Origin: Eubacteriales Family XIII. Incertae Sedis bacterium
Lineage (GTDB): Bacteria > Bacillota > Clostridia > Peptostreptococcales > Anaerovoracaceae
Assembly: GCA_031272365.1 (NCBI GenBank)
Contig: JAISTX010000029.1
Location: 44,790-108,789, forward strand
Length of the DNA stretch: 64,000 nt
Direction: 5' to 3'
Below, in pieces: positions 22,175-31,186 of this stretch. Position 1 is the first letter of the stretch. Each line of letters starts with the position of its first letter. The notes under the pieces were generated by a model. That model saw only the letters and a list, made by a program, of their open reading frames with translations, was not told the DNA's origin and made no database searches. Both the position numbers and the translations under genes were made by a program.

Positions 22175-23329
22175 TCACAACGCCAGCGCCGTCAGCGAAT
22201 AGTTGTGGAATTGGTTGTAGAGCTTCCCCCCCTCGTCCCGCAGCGGGCAGATTTCGCCGCCGGAATAGAAAAGCGTGTACGGCATGTCGAACGCGTCGTC
22301 GATCTTGCGCGCCTCCGCCGCGCTGTCGGGCGCGAGCATGAAATACCGCGTGATGCACGGGACGACGAACAGGCAGTCCGGCTTCTCGTCCGCCTTGATC
22401 GCGGCGAGCGCGCTGTAGTCCGTGGAGAACACGCTGTCCTGGTCCACGACGCCGATCGTCAGCGTCGTGCCCACGGGCATCTTGCCCGCCGACAGGATGC
22501 TCCCGTCCTCGAAGACGTGGTAGACGCCGAGCGCGACGACGCGCCCCCCGCCGTAGTCGACCATGTTCGGGAAGATCGTGAAATCCACCCCCTCGTTCTC
22601 GACCGCCATGCCGACGCTGCGCAGGTAGTCGAAATAGGACAGGCCGTTGATCTTCTTCACGACGTACCCGTCCGAGTCCGTGACCATCGCCTTGTTCGGC
22701 CGGATGTTTTTGTTCGCGATCGAGTAGACGTAGAAGCGCGGGTTGACCGCCCCCGCGAAGAAAAGCGCCGCGACGCGGTCCGTGCTCGCCGCCCCGTCCG
22801 CCGCCAGGACGCGCCCGTCGGAGAGGTCGGGCTCGCTGCCCGCCACGACGGTCCCGAACAGCGGCATGCCGCCCACCGCCGCATCGAGGATGCCGAGCAG
22901 CGCGTCGCCCGGCACGGTCTTCAGCACCGGGAAAAAGATGAGCGCGAGCTTCGGCTCCTCCCCGAGGGCTTCCCTCGCCTCCGCCGCCATCGCCCCGAGC
23001 GCCTCTTTTTCGTTCCCGCCGCCCAGCGGCCCGGAGGTCACCGCGGCGAAGCGCGCGTCGTCCGCCGTGAGGGCCGCCACCTGCAGCAGGTAGTTGCCCA
23101 TCTCGCCGTTCGCGCTCCCGTAGATCGTGGTGCAGCCGACGACCGGGAACGGCAGGCGCTCCGCGATATACGAAGCGACGCCGCTTTCGATGAAGTCCGG
23201 GTGGCAGCTGATGACGCCGGCGGTGTTCGCCTTCAACGTCGCCGTGTCAAGTTGATCGAGGATTTCGCCGAGCGCATCCGCTGCCTCGTCGATCTCCGTC
23301 GTGTAGGCATTTCGCATTTCCATGGTCAT
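22175..23329 (-). CDS. FIST N/C domain sensor protein
   Basis: 384 residues matching the FIST (F-box and intracellular signal transduction) arrangement: FIST_N about 25-215, with the pattern VGCTTIYGSANGEMG typical of that domain, and FIST_C about 220-365, ending TLFYSGGEICP. FIST domains are thought to bind small ligands, perhaps amino acids, and often accompany two-component kinases. A TATAGT box and GGGAG lie just upstream; the ATG at 23323 has the better spacing to GGGAG than 23329. It probably feeds the histidine kinase encoded immediately downstream. Confidence 0.88.
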   Translation of the reverse strand: MTMEMRNAYTTEIDEAADALGEILDQLDTATLKANTAGVISCHPDFIESGVASYIAERLPFPVVGCTTIYGSANGEMGNYLLQVAALTADDARFAAVTSGPLGGGNEKEALGAMAAEAREALGEEPKLALIFFPVLKTVPGDALLGILDAAVGGMPLFGTVVAGSEPDLSDGRVLAADGAASTDRVAALFFAGAVNPRFYVYSIANKNIRPNKAMVTDSDGYVVKKINGLSYFDYLRSVGMAVENEGVDFTIFPNMVDYGGGRVVALGVYHVFEDGSILSAGKMPVGTTLTIGVVDQDSVFSTDYSALAAIKADEKPDCLFVVPCITRYFMLAPDSAAEARKIDDAFDMPYTLFYSGGEICPLRDEGGKLYNQFHNYSLTALAL

Positions 23330-23367
23330 TCTCCCAACACTATAATTTTCTTATTGATTTATACCCT

Positions 23368-25299
23368 TTATTTCTCATCTAAATCAAGAAGCCAGGCATT
23401 GCCGTCCACGTCGCTCGGCATGCGCCAGTCGGCGCGCGGGGACAGGGTGACGGAACCGATCTTCGGGCCGTCGGGGAGCGCGCTCCGCTTGAACTGGTTT
23501 GCGAAGAAGCGCTTGTAGAAAAGCCGTATCGCGGCGAGGATCTCGCCTTCGCTGTACTTGCCGCCGAAGGCGTGGACCGCGAGCTTGCGGATCATGGAGG
23601 GCGAGCGCCCTTTCCGGATCATATGGTAGAGGAAGAAATCGTGCAGCTCGTAGGGCCCCAGGATGTCCTCCGTCCGCTGCGTGATCATGCCGTTTTCGGC
23701 GGGCAGCAGCTCGGGGCTGACGGGCGTGTGCAGGATCGCCAGCAGGACGTCGCGCAGCCCGATCTCCATGTCGGCCACGTGCCCGATCAAATAACGGACC
23801 AGCGTCTTCGGCACGCCGGCGTTGACGCCGTACATGCTCATATGGTCGCCGTTGTAGGTCGCCCACCCGAGCGCGAGCTCCGACAGGTCGCCCGTGCCGA
23901 TGACGATACCTTCGAATTTGTTCGCGAGATTCATGAGAATGAGCGTGCGCATCCTGGCCTGCGCGTTTTCGTAGACGTTGTTGTGCTCCCTTTCGGAATG
24001 CCCGATGTCGGAGAGGTGCTGCCGCACGGACGCGGTGATGTCGATCTCCCCGAAGAGCACGCCGAGCGCGGCCGCGAGCGCGCGGGCGCTGTTCCGCGTC
24101 GTCTGGGTGGTGCCGAAGCCGGGCATCGTGACGGTGAGGATGTCCTTGGCCGGCCGGCCGAGCCTGTCCATCGCGCGCTTCGTGACGAGCAGCGCGAGCG
24201 TGCTGTCGAGCCCGCCCGAGAGGCCGATGACGGCCGCCTTCGCCTTCGAAGCCTCCAGCCGTTTTGCAAGGCCCACCGACTGCATCTGCAGGATCCGCTC
24301 GCAGCGCGCCGCCCTCTCCGCGCGCCCGCCCGGCACGAAGGGGTGCATGTCGACCTCCCGGTGCTTCAGCTGGCAGGCGGGTTTCTGGGAAAACTCGATG
24401 ATCCGGTAGGTGCTGCTCTCGAGGGCTTTGAACGTCGTCAGGAAGCGCCGGTCGTGGAGTATCCCGCGGATGTCGATGTCCGCGATCGCCGCCCTGTCCT
24501 CGAACGGGCGCCGCTCGGAGAGGATGCTGCCGTTCTCCGCCACAATGCCGTGCCCGGAGAAAACCATGTCCTGCGTGCTCTCCCCGTAGCCGGCGTTCGC
24601 GTAGATGTAGCCGCAGACGCAGCGCCCCGACTGGCTGCCGACGAGCATGCGGCGGTACTCCTCCTTGCCGATCGTCTCGTCGCCCGCGGACAGGTTCACG
24701 ATCAGGGTCGCGCCCGCCTGCGCGTGCCGCGTGCTCGGCGTGCTGGGCACCCAAAGGTCCTCGCAGATCTCGCAGGCGATCGACAGCGCGGGGAACTCCC
24801 GGCTGCGGAACAGGATGTTCGTGCCGAACGGCACCGTCCACCCGTTCAGCTGGAGGGTGCGGACGCCGTCGAAGGCGGGCGTGAAATGCCGCGCCTCGTA
24901 GAACTCCCCGTAGTTCGGCAGCCACGACTTCGGGACGAGCCCGAGCAGCTCGCCGCCGCTGATCGCCGCCGCCGCGTTGTACAGCTTGCCGTCGTAGACG
25001 ACGGGCAGCCCGACGAATATCAGCTCGTCGCGCCCCATCGTGCACCGCACGAGCGCGTAGAGCGAGGCCGTCGCGTCGTCGAGCAGGTGGTCCTGCAGGA
25101 AAAGGTCGCCGCAGGTATAGCCCGTGATCGACAGCTCCGGCGTGACGATGACTTTCGCGCCGCGGCCGATCATCTCGAAGGCCGCGTTGAAGATCTTCGA
25201 GACGTTGTACCGGCAGTCACCGGGCCGAAGCTCCGGCGACACGGCGGCGACCGTGACGAACCCGTCGAAGGTTGTGAAGTTGTTATTCGATCCCTGCAA
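23368..25299 (-). CDS. nadE: Glutamine-hydrolysing NAD+ synthetase
   Basis: 643 residues, the two-domain form. The N-terminal nitrilase-type amidase (about 10-290) has the catalytic triad in TPELSITGY (Glu), KSWLPNYGEF (Lys) and ACEICEDLW (Cys). The C-terminal synthetase has the ATP-binding P-loop GLSGGLDST near 360 and GTGDLSELALGW. It converts nicotinate adenine dinucleotide to NAD+ with ammonia made from glutamine. The start is a TTG at 25299 with GAAGGAG five bases upstream, inside the last 17 bases of the DtxR-type regulator gene, so the two are co-transcribed. Completes the pathway that pncB enters. Confidence 0.95.
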   Translation of the reverse strand: MQGSNNNFTTFDGFVTVAAVSPELRPGDCRYNVSKIFNAAFEMIGRGAKVIVTPELSITGYTCGDLFLQDHLLDDATASLYALVRCTMGRDELIFVGLPVVYDGKLYNAAAAISGGELLGLVPKSWLPNYGEFYEARHFTPAFDGVRTLQLNGWTVPFGTNILFRSREFPALSIACEICEDLWVPSTPSTRHAQAGATLIVNLSAGDETIGKEEYRRMLVGSQSGRCVCGYIYANAGYGESTQDMVFSGHGIVAENGSILSERRPFEDRAAIADIDIRGILHDRRFLTTFKALESSTYRIIEFSQKPACQLKHREVDMHPFVPGGRAERAARCERILQMQSVGLAKRLEASKAKAAVIGLSGGLDSTLALLVTKRAMDRLGRPAKDILTVTMPGFGTTQTTRNSARALAAALGVLFGEIDITASVRQHLSDIGHSEREHNNVYENAQARMRTLILMNLANKFEGIVIGTGDLSELALGWATYNGDHMSMYGVNAGVPKTLVRYLIGHVADMEIGLRDVLLAILHTPVSPELLPAENGMITQRTEDILGPYELHDFFLYHMIRKGRSPSMIRKLAVHAFGGKYSEGEILAAIRLFYKRFFANQFKRSALPDGPKIGSVTLSPRADWRMPSDVDGNAWLLDLDEK

Positions 25300-25654
25300 G
25301 TTTCTCCTTCATGCGTGAGAAGGATTCTTCGCTCAAAATATGCTCGATGCGGCACGCGTCTTCCAGCGCAGTGCGTTTCTTGACGCCGAGGAAGCTGACG
25401 AGGTACTCTGAGATCACCTTGTGCCGCTCGTAGACGGCCTGCGCGCGTTTGCGCCCTTTCTTCGTCAGCTCCAATGCCCCATCCTGGCCTATTTCCAGCA
25501 AGCCTTCTTTTTTCAATATCCCCATAGCGCGGCTGATGCTCGCGCGCGAATAACCATGCTCGGTCGCCACGTCGATCGAGCGCACCTTGCCCAGCCTCTC
25601 CTCAAGGATCAGGATGGTTTCCAAATAATTTTCGCCAGACTCATACAAGGCCAT
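25283..25654 (-). CDS. DtxR/MntR-type metal-dependent repressor
   Basis: 123 residues: a winged helix at 1-65 (GENYLETILILEE, then SRASISRAMGILKKEGLL) and a helical dimerisation part with HKVISEYLVSFLG and EDACRIEHILSEE, the pattern of DtxR/MntR proteins whose Glu, His and Cys residues bind Mn or Fe. There is no C-terminal SH3-like domain, as in MntR. It would repress metal uptake genes, but none are adjacent. TATACT ends six bases before the ATG and there is no ribosome site, so the message may be leaderless. Its last codons overlap nadE. Confidence 0.88.
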   Translation of the reverse strand: MALYESGENYLETILILEERLGKVRSIDVATEHGYSRASISRAMGILKKEGLLEIGQDGALELTKKGRKRAQAVYERHKVISEYLVSFLGVKKRTALEDACRIEHILSEESFSRMKEKLAGIE

Positions 25655-25660
25655 GGAAGA

Positions 25661-25666
25661 AGTATA
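25661..25666 (-). promoter_or_regulatory. -10 box directly before DtxR-type regulator
   Basis: TATACT on the minus strand, six bases from the ATG at 25654. No ribosome site and only a weak -35. Confidence 0.45.
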
Positions 25667-25734
25667 CCATAATGAAAAAGCATATTATAATGGAAGTGAG
25701 ATTGAAAAAAACTTGAAATATTCCGAAAAAGGGC

Positions 25735-25763
25735 TTGACAAGGGAAGTTTATTGCTGTATAAA
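25735..25763 (+). promoter_or_regulatory. Consensus sigma-70 promoter of cysK
   Basis: TTGACA at 25735-25740, exactly 17 bases, then TATAAA at 25758-25763. The leader of about 45 bases is AT-rich and holds ATATATGACATATATAAAT, a near-symmetric stretch that could be an operator. The cysK ribosome site GGGAGG follows. Confidence 0.8.
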
Positions 25764-25813
25764 TCATATATGACATATATAAATAGTATTTTATTTGCGG
25801 GAGGTTTTGAATT

Positions 25814-26746
<933 letters not shown>

Positions 26747-26788
26747 CACCACCTCCTCTCATTCAAATTCTATATATAGGAAGCAAGG

Positions 26789-26812
26789 CGCCCCGGCCAA
26801 AAGGGGCGTTTT
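26789..26812 (+). terminator. Rho-independent terminator of cysK
   Basis: CGCCCC at 26789-26794, loop GGCCAAAA, GGGGCG at 26803-26808, then TTTT and further T-rich sequence. Confidence 0.85.
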
Positions 26813-26844
26813 GTTTTGTGATTCCCTTCCTTCGCAAAATGTTG

Positions 26845-26850
26845 TATAAT
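26845..26850 (+). promoter_or_regulatory. -10 box before the structured RNA and tRNA-Ala
   Basis: TATAAT, 34 bases upstream of the first copy of the tRNA-derived 22-mer. No convincing -35. It would drive one transcript through the structured unit into tRNA-Ala. Confidence 0.45.
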
Positions 26851-26878
26851 GGGTGGCGTCGGGTTTTGGCTCGGGGCA

Positions 26879-27021
26879 AATACGGGTCTTTAGCTCAGCT
26901 TAATGGACTTGCCACGGCAAGCGAAGCGAGCCGATGGAAGTCCTTATGCGAGAAGCACAGCGGCTATGCCGCGTGGTGCTTCACCGCAGGGAGAGCACCG
27001 TGCCGAACGGTAACAACATTG
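26879..27021 (+). ncRNA. 143-base structured unit that begins with a copy of the tRNA-Ala 5' end
   Basis: Bases 26879-26900 repeat 27022-27043 exactly (22 bases: five before and the first 17 of tRNA-Ala). Between them lies a string of hairpins: GGACTT (26905-26910) with AAGTCC (26938-26943); GAAGCAC (26952-26958) with GTGCTTC (26976-26982), enclosing GCGGC/GCCGC (26960-26972); and ACCGT (26997-27001) with ACGGT (27007-27011). No reading frame of note. It is either a partial tRNA duplication with an insert, or a small mobile RNA element whose 5' end copies its target. The flank-plus-scaffold plan recalls HEARO/omega RNAs, which I could not confirm. Confidence 0.6.
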
Positions 27022-27026
27022 AATAC

Positions 27027-27102
27027 GGGTCTTTAGCTCAGCTGGGAGAGCGTCGCGCTGGCAGCGCGAAGGTCAGGGGTTCGAGCCCCCTAAGATCCAC
27101 CA
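27027..27102 (+). tRNA. tRNA-Ala (anticodon GGC), CCA encoded
   Basis: 76 bases. Acceptor GGGTCTT/AAGATCC contains the G3-U70 pair that identifies alanine tRNAs. Anticodon stem TCGCG/CGCGA encloses loop CTGGCAG with anticodon GGC. T arm GGGGTTCGAGCCCC is intact and CCA is encoded. The 5' 17 bases are duplicated 143 bases upstream. Confidence 0.96.
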
Positions 27103-27110
27103 AAATCATC

Positions 27111-27166
27111 AAACTCGAACCCTATGAACCGGATCGTACCGGTCGGCGAAGGGTTCGGGTTTGTTG
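27111..27166 (+). terminator. Terminator after tRNA-Ala
   Basis: A 13-pair stem: 27111-27123 with 27150-27162, allowing one T-G pair, with an inner ACCGG/CCGGT hairpin and a T-rich tail (TTTGTTGTTTT). Confidence 0.75.
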
Positions 27167-27225
27167 TTTTATTGTGATTTGTTGATTTGAATGCGATATT
27201 GCAAAGCCGGTATCGTGTTGCGTGT

Positions 27226-27440
27226 CATGGGGACGTATAATTTGACACACTCCCCCGCCTCGGCGCCCTCGAACTCTTTGCGCTCGTTGCTCGCCCTTAC
27301 AATTGAAATTTGCTGACCACTTCAACTGTTCCTCCACTCCCTTTCGCAGCTCGAGCGGATTCAAGAAGCCATTGCAGCAGAAATCGGGATGCAGCCCCAC
27401 ATTGGATAAGAGGTAATGTGTCAAATTATACGTCCCCATG
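27226..27440. mobile_element. 215-bp MITE-like element with 24-bp perfect inverted termini
   Basis: Bases 27226-27249 and 27417-27440 are perfect reverse complements (outer end CATGGGGACGTATAATTT). The interior holds no intact gene; it resembles the tail of a coding region. The same left terminus and interior recur at 63848-64000, and 94 bases of interior recur at 28200-28293. Such CATGGGGACG termini recall those linked to IS200-like/REP-associated transposases in Firmicutes, from memory. No transposase is in the window, so movement would need one elsewhere. Confidence 0.75.
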
Positions 27441-27480
27441 GCTCGTTTTATTTCTACGATGAAACCATAACTCGATATGA

Positions 27481-27486
27481 TATACT
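27481..27486 (+). promoter_or_regulatory. -10 box directly before HEPN gene
   Basis: TATACT, seven bases before the ATG at 27494; no ribosome site and no clear -35. Confidence 0.4.
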
Positions 27487-27493
27487 TTACCTT

Positions 27494-27892
27494 ATGAGCG
27501 AGAACAATCGAATTCAATATTGGTTGCAAATAGCTGACTACGATTTTGAAACGGCAAAGGCAATGCTGGAAACAAGACGCTATCTTTATGTCGGCTTTAT
27601 GTGTCACCAGACTATCGAGAAAGCTCTGAAAGCGGCGATTGCCAGAGATTGCGCCGACGGCGAAATGCCGCCAAAGATTCACAACCTGATCAAACTGTCT
27701 GTACTTGCGAAACTTGATGGTAGTATGAGCGTGGAACAGCAAGATCTATTGGCGATGCTAAACCCGCTCAATATCGAGGCGCGTTACCCAGAATATGTTG
27801 ATGGTATATCGAGGACGCTTGACATGGGTGTGTGCCAAGATTTATTTGCAAAAACCGAGGATTTACTATGTTGGATCAAACAGCAGTTATAA
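27494..27892 (+). CDS. HEPN domain protein, probable toxin of HEPN/MNT pair
   Basis: 132 residues from the ATG at 27494, all helical, matching the HEPN domain found beside MNT nucleotidyltransferases: WLQIADYDFETAKAML at the start, GFMCHQTIEKALKA in helix 2, IHNLIKL in helix 3 and ARYPEYVDG near the end. I do not see the RX4-6H ribonuclease motif, so RNase activity is uncertain; this subgroup often lacks it. The downstream MNT gene overlaps by 25 bases. Base composition is more AT-rich than the surroundings, and repeat copies lie on both sides, consistent with transfer. Confidence 0.85.
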   Translation: MSENNRIQYWLQIADYDFETAKAMLETRRYLYVGFMCHQTIEKALKAAIARDCADGEMPPKIHNLIKLSVLAKLDGSMSVEQQDLLAMLNPLNIEARYPEYVDGISRTLDMGVCQDLFAKTEDLLCWIKQQL

Positions 27893-28194
27893 ATACCGTC
27901 GCAAAATATGCCGACGCGGTGACGCAGCATCTATCACCGTCCTCCATCATTTTATTTGGCTCCTATGCAAAAGGCGAAGCGCGCGAGGACAGCGACATTG
28001 ATGTGGCTATAGTATTCGACGGCTTCAAGGGCGATTGGCTAAAAACGTCGGCACTGTTGTGGTCTTTGTGCCGTGGTATCAGCTACGATATAGAGCCGCA
28101 TTTGCTTGACACGACCACTGACAATAGCGGTTTCCTCGGCCATGTGCTCAAAACGGGAAAAGTGATATACGGAAGTGGCGTGAATCGTGGCTGA
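27868..28194 (+). CDS. MNT nucleotidyltransferase, probable antitoxin
   Basis: 108 residues from an ATG at 27868 with GAGG eight bases upstream. Contains the minimal nucleotidyltransferase motif GSYAKGEAREDSDIDVAIV (GSx10DxD) at about 32-50, with a further acidic residue in YDIEPHLL. MNT proteins neutralise HEPN toxins, in known cases by adding AMP to the toxin. Overlap with the HEPN gene and the shared AT-rich composition make them one module. Confidence 0.87.
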   Translation: MLDQTAVINTVAKYADAVTQHLSPSSIILFGSYAKGEAREDSDIDVAIVFDGFKGDWLKTSALLWSLCRGISYDIEPHLLDTTTDNSGFLGHVLKTGKVIYGSGVNRG

Positions 28195-28199
28195 TTTGT

Positions 28200-28293
28200 A
28201 TTGAAATTTGCTGACCACTTCAACTGTTCCTCCACTACCTTTCGCAGCTCGAGCGGATTCAAGAAGCCATTGCAGTAGAAATCGGGATGCAGC
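28200..28293 (+). repeat. 94-base fragment of the 27226-27440 element interior
   Basis: Matches 27302-27395 almost base for base (ATTGAAATTTGCTGACCAC to GGGATGCAGC) in the same orientation, but has neither terminus. Together with the full element it brackets the HEPN/MNT pair. Confidence 0.8.
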
Positions 28294-28324
28294 TCGCCTG
28301 CAGCCCGCGGCTTCCTTTCTCTGC

Positions 28325-28353
28325 GTGACTGGCATGGTTTTTGCATTTATAAT
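28325..28353 (+). promoter_or_regulatory. Promoter of EamA gene, probably leaderless
   Basis: GTGACT at 28325-28330, 17 bases, TATAAT at 28348-28353, then only six bases to the ATG at 28360. The expected start point coincides with the ATG. Confidence 0.5.
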
Positions 28354-28359
28354 ATCCTC

Positions 28360-29211
28360 ATGATGGACGTGGAGAGGGACAACCGGAAACTACGCATGCA
28401 GGCCGTGCTGATGCTGCTGGCCACGGGCGTGCTATGGAGCATCGGCGGCGTCGTGATCAAGACGAGCGATGTGCACCCGATGGCATTTTCCTCGGTGCGC
28501 TGCGGTGTCGCGGCGGCCGTGTTCTTCGTCGCGCTCAAAGGGAAGCCGCAGTTCACCTTCAGCCGCCCGCAGGTCATCGGCGCGGCCACATATGCGACGA
28601 CGCTGACCATCTTCTGCGTCGCGACGACCATCACCTCGGCCGCGAACGCGATCCTATTGCAGTACACCTCCCCGGTCTACGTCGCCATCATCGCCTTCTT
28701 CGTGCTGCACGAGCGGATCCACTGGTACGACATCGCTGCCATCGGCGGCGTGCTCATCGGCATGTGGCTCCTCATGAGCAATGCGTATGAAGTCAACTCC
28801 CCGGTCGGCAACGCCCTGGCCGTCGTCGGCGGGATCTGCTTCGCGGTCATGGCCGTGGCGCTGCGCATGCAGAAGGACGGCTCGCCGTACGAGACCGTGC
28901 TGCTCGGCAACATCATCGGCTGCATCGCCGGCCTGCCCTTCCTGTTCCTGCACCCGCCTGCGGCGCCCGCCCTGCTGCCGGTCGTCTTCCTCGGCGTGTG
29001 CCAGATCGGCGGGCCCTACCTGCTCTACACGAAGGCGTCGAAGAACGCGAAGGCCATCGACCTGGCCGTGCTGCCCGCACTGGAGCCCGTGCTCAACCCC
29101 ATCTGGGTCTTCCTCGCGACGGGCGAGAACCCGGGGCCGCGCGTCGTCATCGGCGGCGCGATACTGCTCGGCGTGGTTGTGTTAAAATCAATCATCAAGG
29201 AGAGGGACTGA
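28360..29211 (+). CDS. EamA/DMT family permease
   Basis: 283 residues with ten predicted membrane helices in two EamA repeats (about 13-135 and 150-280), the 5+5 plan of drug/metabolite transporters such as RhaT-like and amino-acid exporters. No ribosome site; see the leaderless promoter. Its TGA overlaps the ATG of the sigma-54 activator by one base, so it is made with that regulator and may move a metabolite of the neighbouring catabolic pathway. Substrate unknown. Confidence 0.88.
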   Translation: MMDVERDNRKLRMQAVLMLLATGVLWSIGGVVIKTSDVHPMAFSSVRCGVAAAVFFVALKGKPQFTFSRPQVIGAATYATTLTIFCVATTITSAANAILLQYTSPVYVAIIAFFVLHERIHWYDIAAIGGVLIGMWLLMSNAYEVNSPVGNALAVVGGICFAVMAVALRMQKDGSPYETVLLGNIIGCIAGLPFLFLHPPAAPALLPVVFLGVCQIGGPYLLYTKASKNAKAIDLAVLPALEPVLNPIWVFLATGENPGPRVVIGGAILLGVVVLKSIIKERD

Positions 29212-30902
29212 TGCTGGACGCAATGGAAAAAGACCTTCACATCCGATTGAAGGAAAAAAGCAAGAAGCACATCCTGAACGTCTTCCGCCTCGGGATGGCT
29301 TCGCAGCTGCCGGTGCTGGACGGGGGCAAAGTCGTGGGCATCCTCGACCTCTTCGTTTTTTTAAATAACCAAACCGGCGCCATCAACGTGGAAGAGCTCA
29401 TGGAGAAAGACATCGTGGTCGCCGGGATCGGGCAGAACGTCTTCTCCTTCCGGCGCAGCAAGCAGATGATCCTCCCCTTCGTCGACGAGCAGGAAAACTA
29501 CGTCGGCTTCATCAACCGGTACACCTTCAAATGCTACCTGCCCAGCAAGGAGTACCTCGAGGTGATCGAAAGGGATCTCCCCAGCTTCGAGGAGGAGGAC
29601 GCGATCGATTTCGCGGAGGTGGCCGACAGCTTCCGGGCGCTGTTCGAAACAAACTACGACGGCCTGTACATCACCGTCGGGAAGGGGAAGACCGTCGGCG
29701 TCAACACCAAGGCGGAAATGGTGACGCTGTCGCAGATCCTCCAAAACAAGAAGGAGATCAGCATCTCGGACGAGGTGTACCAGGACGGGGGCGCCATCCG
29801 CGTCATCACGCAATCGTACGACAGCAAGCAGATCCGGATGCTGCGCGACTACGAGCAGATCACGGAAGAGATCTCCGAAATGCGCAGCCTCCGGGAGAAA
29901 TACCAGTCGGAGCTCGAGCTGCTCAACTGGACGCAGTCGGCCACGCACCAGATCGTCGCGGAGAGCCCGGAGATGAAGCAGATCCTGAACATCGCGCTGC
30001 GCGTCGCGAAGGTGGACGCGACGGTGCTCATGCAGGGCGACTCCGGCACCGGCAAGAGCCGGATCGCGGCGCTCATCCACAGCAACAGCGACCGGAAAGA
30101 CGGGCCCTTCATCAAGATTGACTGCGGCTCGATCCCGGAATCCCTCTTGGAATCGGAGCTGTTCGGCTACCTGCCAGGCGCCTTCACCGGTGCCGAGAAA
30201 GGCGGCAAGACCGGCCTCGTGGAGCTGGCCAACGGCGGCACGCTGTTCCTCGACGAGATCGCGGAGGTGCCGCTGAACCTGCAGGCGAAGCTGCTCCGGC
30301 TCCTGCAGGATCGGGAGATCGTCAAGGTCGGCGGCAACAAGACGATCCACCTCGACATCCGCATCATCGCCGCGACGAACCGCGACCTGCAACAGATGGT
30401 GTCGCTCAAGCTGTTCCGCAAAGACCTGTTCTACCGGCTCAGCGTCGTCCCGGTCACGATCCCCCCGCTGCGCAACCGGCAGGAGGACATCGGGCCCTTG
30501 ATCGCCTACTACCTGAAGCTGTACAACAAGAAATACGGGATGCGCCGCCGCCTGGACCGCAAGACGCTGAAGATCCTGCTCGACTATTCCTGGCCGGGCA
30601 ACATCCGGGAGCTCCAGAACCTCGTGGAGTACCTGATCGCAACGGCGGCCACGGACGACATCACGCAGGAGGACCTGCCGGAGGGCATTCTGAAGAGCAC
30701 GGGCAAGCGCGGCGCGGAGTCCCTGGCCGCCCCGGCCGGCGGCTCCCTGAAAGCCGCGCTCGACAGCGTGGAAAAGCGCCTGCTCGTGGAGGCGATGCGC
30801 AAGACGCACAGCACGGAAGAGATGGCGAAGCTCCTGCAGGTGGACCGCAGCACCATCATCCGGAAGCTGAAAAAACACCAGCTCAAATCCCATTTTGACT
30901 GA
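29211..30902 (+). CDS. Sigma-54-dependent transcriptional activator with CBS and PAS-like sensor region
   Basis: 563 residues from the ATG at 29211 (AAGGAGAGGG upstream). Residues 1-110 resemble a pair of CBS motifs (SQLPVLDGGKVVGILDL; MILPFVDEQENYVGFI), a likely ligand sensor. About 135-235 is PAS-like (FRALFETNYDGLYIT). The AAA+ core has Walker A GDSGTGKS at 276-283, the sigma-54 contact loop GAFTGA near 323-328, and LFLDEIAEVP. A Fis-type helix-turn-helix ends the protein (STEEMAKLLQVDRSTIIRKL). It very probably activates the -24/-12 promoter at 31187 through the palindromes at 30918 and 31098. Architecture is similar to PrdR-type activators. Confidence 0.93.
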   Translation: MLDAMEKDLHIRLKEKSKKHILNVFRLGMASQLPVLDGGKVVGILDLFVFLNNQTGAINVEELMEKDIVVAGIGQNVFSFRRSKQMILPFVDEQENYVGFINRYTFKCYLPSKEYLEVIERDLPSFEEEDAIDFAEVADSFRALFETNYDGLYITVGKGKTVGVNTKAEMVTLSQILQNKKEISISDEVYQDGGAIRVITQSYDSKQIRMLRDYEQITEEISEMRSLREKYQSELELLNWTQSATHQIVAESPEMKQILNIALRVAKVDATVLMQGDSGTGKSRIAALIHSNSDRKDGPFIKIDCGSIPESLLESELFGYLPGAFTGAEKGGKTGLVELANGGTLFLDEIAEVPLNLQAKLLRLLQDREIVKVGGNKTIHLDIRIIAATNRDLQQMVSLKLFRKDLFYRLSVVPVTIPPLRNRQEDIGPLIAYYLKLYNKKYGMRRRLDRKTLKILLDYSWPGNIRELQNLVEYLIATAATDDITQEDLPEGILKSTGKRGAESLAAPAGGSLKAALDSVEKRLLVEAMRKTHSTEEMAKLLQVDRSTIIRKLKKHQLKSHFD

Positions 30903-30917
30903 TTCCGCGCGGGCCTG

Positions 30918-31109
30918 TGCAATTTTGCATAAAATCGCCCCCGCCCCGGCGAATGCGCGAAAACCCCAGAAATTTCAACCATCCCCGCCCGCATTCCATG
31001 CAATAACGATCCCCCGCCAAGGCAGAATTGCATAAAATCATTATGGCTGGAAAAGCCCTTTGAATGCCGTTTTCTGAATATTCAGCTGACGGCTTTGTGC
31101 AATATTGCA
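30918..31109. promoter_or_regulatory. Two palindromic activator sites upstream of the sigma-54 promoter
   Basis: TGCAATTTTGCA at 30918-30929 and TGCAATATTGCA at 31098-31109, each preceded by TG and followed by TAAAAT or TAATAT. A third, half site (ATTGCATAAAAT) lies at about 31026-31038, and another (CATGCAATAA) near 30998. The second full site is about 110 bases before the expected start point, a normal distance for an enhancer-binding protein. Confidence 0.7.
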
Positions 31110-31186
31110 TAATATTTCGCCGCCCGACCGGGCCGTTTTGCCGCCGAAAGCCGCGGAAATGCGCGATTTCGCCCCCTTCCGTATCT

